Source: Siphonodentalium dalli (lineage: Eukaryota; Mollusca; Scaphopoda; Gadilida; Siphonodentaliidae). From it: 64,000 nt of DNA. Below are positions 57,990-64,000 of the stretch, piece after piece; position 1 is the stretch's first letter; each line of letters begins with the position of its first letter. The notes under the pieces are model-generated. The model ran no database searches and was not told the DNA's origin. It saw only the letters and a list, made by a program, of their open reading frames with translations. The stretch covers positions 241,717,530 through 241,781,529 of the forward strand of contig CP136065.1 of NCBI GenBank assembly GCA_032622095.1, written 5' to 3'. Both the position numbers and the translations under genes were made by a program.

Positions 57990-59983
57990 TCTCCCACATA
58001 TTTAAGAAACATAGTATATCTCTCCAGCTACTTATCAGAGATCGGTGGATTCCACGTAGCGCGCATGGCACACTTTCTACTTAGAGTTAAGACCATTATA
58101 ACAAAAATCACTTGATTTACATCTCCCTCCTGACCCTAGTTTAATCCCCTCATTTGTTTTATTATTTGGATATCTTTTATGAAAACTTTGTTTTAATGCT
58201 TTAACAACCGTCAAATTACTTTTCAATGACCATTAATCGGTCTATTTTGATCAAATTGGACAATTTAACATCACTGGAGCTGTCAATGACCATTTATGTT
58301 AGGGAGAATAAAAAAAAAAATATATATAATTTCGCCCTCCCGCCCCATTTTTCTACAAAAGTTGGATGTAAATCGAACAATTTATTTATATTGGCCTAAC
58401 CATCTGCGAGGTTTATTTCTTCATCTATAATAAAACTGACAATTAACATCTTGATATGGTCTAGCAACAAACAAATTATACTAAAACGGACCAACTTTAT
58501 ATATCATAAAATATATTAACTAAAGTTGTACATAATGGGTGGTTATAATGCCTGATTGAGTACACTCGTAATGCCTTATACGTGCATTACTTTGTCTCAA
58601 GCAATGAAAGGTAATTGTTTATGGAGACGTTTCTGTGTTTCGTGATGCGAGTTTTGCATAGTACAAATTACTTTGTTGTGTTGTCTGTGCCAGGTTTAGC
58701 TCAAATTATAGACTATACCATGCACTATACATTATATATGTGCCCATGTGTACATGACTGTACAGCACCCATAGATGAAAGTATTTGTAGAATTCCATGA
58801 ATTCAAGGATTTTAATAATAACTCTGGAATTTTCAGTTATCAAATTTGTTTGCATTTCAATAAATTTTGTCTTTCAATTAAGTTTAAATTGTCAGTGTTG
58901 GGCGTCATTAAAATGTTGTGTGATCTGTACACAAAAGTAGTTGTGATGGGGGCACATCAGTACGTTATCTTTATCTAAATTGTGGTTTATTTATGATTTT
59001 GTGATTTGCTTCAGTTAATATCAGGGAATTTCGTATTGGATAACTTTCATCTCTCGTAACACCAGTAATTCTCCTCGTGTATGTTCTCGGGTGATAAATT
59101 GGGTTGTTCTTAGTTGAACAGAACTTGGAGCTCTGCCGCAGAATATATAGTAGTCACAAACGTATATGCCAGACTATGCCTCTTCGCACGGAATTGGGAC
59201 GCTCACGAATTATTTACATGCAGCTATCGACTACTTGGATGTAGAAAACATGAGACGGCCCTCACTGTTTGAGTCCGAGGTCATGCAAAAATCACGTTCG
59301 TGGATAACAACGGAGCACACATATGCAGATGACATGTCAAACCGTGCCGTCGTATATATAGGGGGCACACAGTAACCTCATATATCACACATAAGTGTTT
59401 TCTGTTTCCAAATTGGCATCAATGCTACTGAAACATATGTCTCTTTCAGTTTCAAAGACTGTACACTAGTGCAAGAAATGTGATAATGTGTCGACTGCGT
59501 CACAGATTCAATATTTAATGGTTGTGTTGCAAATGATTGCGACATAAATCGTAGTCCAAGTTGCTACACCCTAGACGAAGTCGCAATGGAACAGTTGCAT
59601 GGCTTTGTCTTGTATATGCAAATTCTATGTAACCGGAGGCTCGCAACACGATCAGCATTAAGGACAGATTTAAAATCCGATATTGTTTCATAATTATTGA
59701 CTTCCGTTGGTAGATTATTCAATTGACTCACGAGTGCAAGCAGAACGATGTCTTATATGACACAGTATTGCAAAATACCGGATTGATGTCCTTCTGGTCT
59801 ATATTTGTAACCTTTCGATGTTTATCATTGGATACAAATCATACTAGAATATTTCTGTTCCAATCGGTATCTATGCATATTTATTATATTTCTCTCAGAC
59901 GACCTATAGTTGTATACGGCACGTAGGAACATATATACGCCTCTATCATTTGCAATAGGCTGCAAACCTTATTTGTTTACGAT
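57990..59983. other. No recognised gene
   Basis: Short open frames (58615-58978, 59166-59375, 59723-59926) are not recognised, and no repeat family was seen. Confidence 0.45.
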
Positions 59984-60463
59984 TTCCTTAGTTCATTAGT
60001 CCCTCGGTGTATTCCTTAGTTCATTAGTCCCTCGATGTATTCCTTAGTTCACTAGTCCCTCGATATATTTCTTAGTTCATCAGTCCCTCTGTGTGTTCCT
60101 TAGTTCATTAGTCCCTCGATGTATTCCTTAGTTCATTAGTCCCTCGATGTATTCCTTAGTTCATTAGTCCATCGATGTATTCCTTAGTTCATTAGTCCCT
60201 CGATGTATTCCTTAGTTCATTAGTCCCTCGATATATTTCTTAGTTCATTAGTCCCTCGGTGTGTTCCTTATATAGTTCATTAGTCCATCGATGTATTCCT
60301 TAGTTCATTAGTCCCTCGATGTATTCCTTAGTTCATTAGTCCATCGATGTATTCCTTAGTTCATTAGTCCCTCGATGTATTCCTTAGTTCATTAGTCCCT
60401 CGATGTATTCCTTAGTTCATCAGTCCCTCGGTGTGTTCCTTAGTTCATTAGTCCCTCGATGTT
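59984..60463. repeat. 28-bp tandem array, about 17 units
   Basis: The unit is TTCCTTAGTTCATTAGTCCC followed by TCGATGTA. Variants CGGTGTGT and CCATCGATG recur in a partly ordered way. Confidence 0.95.
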
Positions 60464-61169
60464 TTGGCTTCTCACTGAAACAGAACGAATAGTGTGCAAC
60501 GAATTGAATCGTTTATCGGCAAAATCAAGTTAAGTTGGAAAATGCCTGAACATATATTTATATATTTATGCTGCTTAATGATGCAACGTCAACCATTCTG
60601 ACTGCAATTCCCAATGCAATATACCAAGCAGCAGCCAACATATATATATATGTATGCCATCGGACTCCTTTGTGTTCGTCCACATATACGTTATACCAGG
60701 AAATAAAGTGACTACAATGTTGACTGTATCGAACTTTGTTTTGAGCCATATATGTAAATCCTCAATATGTAGATAACGCAATGTGATGAAATCACTCATT
60801 TATTTGAGACAATTCATTCTGCATTATTCTGAGAAACTGAACTGTCCATATTCATTTAAAAATGTCTAGTATATAATGCATAGCCGTGGGGGCCGAAAAA
60901 GAGTGCATTGCTGATCGTTGTATACGAATGCCTCTCACGCGCTGGTGACTCTGTGTCTATTTGTAATCAATGTCTATGCGTTTGTCTAATTTTTCGCGTT
61001 GTGTGTCAGCTGAATGAGTTTAGCCCTTACAACATCAACTAATTGAGTTTGAGCATTTGCAAATATACGTATAATTCAAAAAGCACCTGTGTTTATTGGG
61101 TAAGTCTGAAATGAGAGCATTACTAAAACAAATGGTTGAACATTGCTAGCATAAAACATTGGATTTCTT
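60464..61169. other. No recognised feature
   Basis: AT-rich intronic sequence in which I see no gene or repeat. Confidence 0.45.
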
Positions 61170-61838
61170 GGAATATTTATACCTCCATGACCGAAGGAAA
61201 TGCTAGGTATACTGGATTACATACGTCCGTTCCTCTGTCCGTCTGTCCGTTCGTCTCGCCTCCTGTCTGTCGAGAAGCCCGTCACCCGGACGTCCGAGTA
61301 TATATATCAACACCAGTTGTCGGATCTCAATTAAATATGGTATGGATGTTTACCAATATTACATGGGGCCATTCAGTGGAGTGTTCAATCGTTTTATTCT
61401 GGTTTTAAGATCTAGAGTTTGTTTATCTGGAAAAGTTGGGGTTTTTGGTCCGTCCGAACAGATATCTCAACAATAGTTTGTCGTATCTCAATGAAATTTG
61501 TTATGAATGTTTACCACTATATATCAGGACATTCAGAGGAGTATATTCAATCGTTTTATTTGGGTTTTCCGTTTTAGAGTTATTCATATTTGTTTATTTG
61601 GAAATGTTTGTATTTAGTCCGTCCGAGCAGATATTTCAACAATATGTTGTCTGATCTCAATGAAAATTGGTGTGGATGTTCACTATTAGAGAACATTCAA
61701 TGGAGTGTTCAATCGTTTTGTTCATGTTTTCCGTTCTAGAGTAATCTTTCCGCCTGTCTGAGCTTCTCAGCCGTGGGGTATAGCTATGCTCACACTATAG
61801 GTGGTGACATGCACCGGGCGACAGCCCAGCTCTTGTTT
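61170..61838. repeat. Three diverged units of about 180 bp just before exon B
   Basis: CAGATATCTCAACAATAGTT, TATCTCAATGAAATTTG and GAGTGTTCAATCGTTTT recur three times (about 61310, 61449 and 61621). The block is bounded by TACCTCCATGACCGAAGG and GGGGTATAGCTATGCTC. It ends 56 bp from the exon B acceptor. Confidence 0.65.
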
Positions 61839-61894
61839 TGTATGGAAATGTCCCTTAATTATGTATTATTTAACATCTGCTAATTCTATTGCAG

Positions 61895-63553
61895 GTCAGT
61901 AACATCCTTATAGAACAGGGTGCAAAGGTCAGCGAGCTGGACAATGACGGGAGATCACCGCTCATTCTAGGGGCACAAGAGGGGCATCTAACTGTGGTGA
62001 AAACTCTTCTTAAACACGGCTCCTCTTTAGATCACAAGGCGCATGATGGGAGGTCTCCGTTTCGCAGTGCTGCATTGGAAGGCCACAAAGAGGTGGCGGA
62101 ATATTTAATATCTCAGGGTGCGAGCATCAACTATAAAGACCCGGATGGGAGGTCTACGTTATATGTGATAGTGCTAGAAAATAAAACTGATGTTGCACGA
62201 TTTCTTCTCGAACAAGGCGTCGACGTGGAATGCGTCGACGTAGAAGGGAGAACAGCTTTACACGTTGCTGCTTGGCAAGGCCATTTTAACATGTGTGAAA
62301 TATTGTTACAGAAAAGTGCCGATGTGAACGCAATTGACAATGACCAAAGAACTGCCCTGCAATCAGCGGCATGGCAAGGCTGTGCTAGCGTGGTCAAACT
62401 GCTGCTTGACAAAGGTGCAAAGGTCGACCACACGTGCAATCAGGGTGCGACAGCTTTGTGTATAGCTGCGCAAGAAGGACACGATTCAGTCGTTAAAGTG
62501 CTACTGCAGTACCATGCAAACCCAAACCACGCCGATCAGTTTGGTAGAACTCCCATACGCGTGGCTTACAAAAGCGGTCACGGTGATGTGTGTAAACTGT
62601 TGGAAAATTATGGTGCTAACCCGGTGAATGGGGCTAAAAGTCAGAGCATTTCTTCAACGTCAAGTAGCGGGACGCGATCATCAGACAACGTCGCCGCATC
62701 GACAACGGCAAATCTCATGAACAGTTCCCACATGCATAGCTCGCCTTCAGATTCACCAGACTCAACGTTTGATAAGCGAAAATCATATCTATCAAATTCC
62801 TCAACCGGTCGTTCTAGTCTAACTTCCTCAACAAACCAAAGTTCTTCTCATGGAGGTCCCGCAAAGTTCGACCCTGATAACTGTTTGACTTTCACTCAAC
62901 AGCTTCAACAGTGCTCAATGTCGCGAAACAGGTCGAGACCTGTAAGCAGGGTTTTATCCCCCGTCAGTGAACCTCAAAGCCCAGTGCAATCGCCTATGAG
63001 TTCTCCCTTTATGGATCCGTGTAACTTACCTGGAATGGCAAAACCTCAACAATCTTCGGACAAAAATATCAATTTGCTGGGGTATTCACCAATGAAATAC
63101 ACGAACTCAAAGCAAGACAAAATCGCTGCTACCATCAATATTATAACAAATCCAAATGCTGAACTCCCGTACGGCAATGACGAACCAGTTTGGCAAATCA
63201 ACCCTTCCTATTTCAAAAACAATATCGCTCGGTTAGAATCTCAACGGAAACAAAATGCAGACTACACGAACAACACCGATGTGAGTCCAAAATCGGAACA
63301 CCGTTCTCCGGAAATGAGGCGAAAGCGAAACGGAATCGTAACTAACCCGAACCTGCTTTCCAAAGGTCATAATAAAGGTCAGGGATTGAATGGGCATTAC
63401 GCCAAAATTCACGTTGTTCCTGGTGATTCTCCTGAGATTAAAAGTTCGACGTCAAATGGCATACTTTCTGGGGACGAAGTTGGAATGTCAAATGGCCACA
63501 AGGGTCCTGCTAGACCCAACGGTCTGTCGCTCAAAAAGGAAACACCATTATGA
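61895..63553 (+). CDS. ANKRD50: ANKRD50 ortholog, coding exon B (last ankyrin repeats, tail, stop)
   Basis: This exon encodes residues 829-1380. It begins in phase 0 after TTCTATTGCAG and completes the ankyrin repeat cut at the end of exon A: the joined text GHGG|VSNILIEQGA has the spacing of a normal repeat. Seven more repeats follow, to about residue 1073. The remaining 307 residues are low-complexity and Ser/Asn/Pro-rich. They contain islands that I recall as similar in vertebrate ANKRD50, such as SPSDSPDST, LTFTQQLQQ and KRNGIVTNPN. The protein ends in KKETPL, as human ANKRD50 does. ETPL fits a class I PDZ ligand with Glu at -3, the type SNX27 prefers; binding itself is inferred. Total length, 1380 residues, is close to the human protein (about 1429). 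The open frame could be read a few codons further upstream from a TTG, but that stretch is the intron acceptor. Confidence 0.95.
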   Translation, partial: VSNILIEQGAKVSELDNDGRSPLILGAQEGHLTVVKTLLKHGSSLDHKAHDGRSPFRSAALEGHKEVAEYLISQGASINYKDPDGRSTLYVIVLENKTDVARFLLEQGVDVECVDVEGRTALHVAAWQGHFNMCEILLQKSADVNAIDNDQRTALQSAAWQGCASVVKLLLDKGAKVDHTCNQGATALCIAAQEGHDSVVKVLLQYHANPNHADQFGRTPIRVAYKSGHGDVCKLLENYGANPVNGAKSQSISSTSSSGTRSSDNVAASTTANLMNSSHMHSSPSDSPDSTFDKRKSYLSNSSTGRSSLTSSTNQSSSHGGPAKFDPDNCLTFTQQLQQCSMSRNRSRPVSRVLSPVSEPQSPVQSPMSSPFMDPCNLPGMAKPQQSSDKNINLLGYSPMKYTNSKQDKIAATINIITNPNAELPYGNDEPVWQINPSYFKNNIARLESQRKQNADYTNNTDVSPKSEHRSPEMRRKRNGIVTNPNLLSKGHNKGQGLNGHYAKIHVVPGDSPEIKSSTSNGILSGDEVGMSNGHKGPARPNGLSLKKETPL

Positions 63554-63964
63554 CATTGAAATGTGAGTATATACCAAAGGGTATCCCATATTCGTTCATT
63601 TATTAACAATGAATACCATCGATGATATTTCCACATTTGCATGATGTGCGAGGGAATATATAGTAACATGCAACGAATTTAGTCCTGGTTTGAATCAGCA
63701 TTCATATTACAGCATACATGTAGCACGTGACTTATGATTATAATTTATACCGCATAGAATATAGCATAGCATATATTTATTGTATGCCTCCTATGTGGAG
63801 AAGAGTATATACAGAAAGGTTACAATGTGATATATACACAAGTACATAGTTATCACAACGTCGTTGACAACACACAGTTACGGTATATGGTTCTATTCGA
63901 TATTATGGCGAGTATTTGTGACAATATTATACTAGCTGCACTATTATGAAATTGAGTTCCCACG

Positions 63965-63970
63965 AATAAA
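63965..63970 (+). terminator. Candidate polyadenylation signal AATAAA after ANKRD50
   Basis: An AATAAA lies about 410 bases after the stop codon, close to the right edge, so the cleavage region is not fully visible. A donor-like GTGAGT occurs ten bases after the stop (63563-63568), so a spliced 3'UTR cannot be excluded. Nothing else is recognisable in 63554-64000. Confidence 0.35.
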
Positions 63971-64000
63971 ACGGCACATGGTGAGCAGGTAAGTTGATGA

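Larger units (their letters stand above)
29705..61894 (+). other. ANKRD50 intron (32,190 bp, GT-AG)
   Basis: The donor is GTGAGT at 29705, directly after codon GGG. The acceptor is GCAG ending at 61894, preceded by a weak pyrimidine tract and a CTAAT-like branch-point candidate at about 61880-61885. Both ends are phase 0 and rebuild a continuous ankyrin repeat. Without splicing, translation would add eight residues and stop at TAG 29729-29731, truncating the protein within its repeats. The intron is packed with the repeats listed separately. Confidence 0.93.

Noticed and set aside
57818-58084. Glu/Arg-rich ORF (GEERERGERGERERG)
   Set aside because: It is a translation of a (GA)n microsatellite.
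61889-61894. TTG start for a separate ankyrin gene at exon B
   Set aside because: The TTG-CAG is the end of the intron acceptor, and the sequence continues exon A's split repeat.

Overview
This is nuclear DNA of an animal, most likely a marine invertebrate. A mollusc or other lophotrochozoan is my best guess, based on the look of the repeats and the (ATCA)n-tailed tRNA SINE, but nothing here proves the taxon. There are no bacterial-style genes. The sequence is AT-rich by eye, coding density is very low, and repeats fill much of what I could account for.

One gene is convincing: an ortholog of ANKRD50, a P-loop NTPase and ankyrin-repeat protein that works in SNX27-retromer-WASH endosomal recycling. 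It lies on the + strand in two coding exons. Exon A (27221-29704) carries the NTPase part and ten ankyrin repeats, the last cut by the intron. Exon B (61895-63553) carries seven more repeats, a disordered Ser-rich tail and a C-terminal ETPL. They join in phase 0 across a 32,190-bp intron with GT-AG ends and give a 1,380-residue protein from the preferred start. A putative 5'UTR segment with a 20-codon uORF precedes exon A. A possible polyadenylation signal lies near the right edge.

Left flank (1-27038): no recognisable host gene. It holds palindromic and TTAA-flanked MITE families (called A, B, C, D, E and N here), a 42/43-bp minisatellite in two inverted places, a 55-bp satellite array of about 60 units, a duplicated segment on both sides of that array, and a tRNA-derived SINE just upstream of the gene.

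Intron (29705-61894): more copies of the same families, a foldback of about 975 bp, tandem arrays with 28-, 32-, 46- and about 140-bp periods, the 3' end of a LINE (reverse strand), and several larger candidate DNA elements. Two unrecognised open frames (46797-47159 and 48850-49119) are noted with low confidence.

The most informative structures are nested insertions. Families A, C and N can each be compared with an empty or homologous site in this same window, and all three point to TTAA target duplication, as in piggyBac-type elements. Repeat boundaries were set by eye and are good to about 10-20 bases. Family letters are local labels, not database names.
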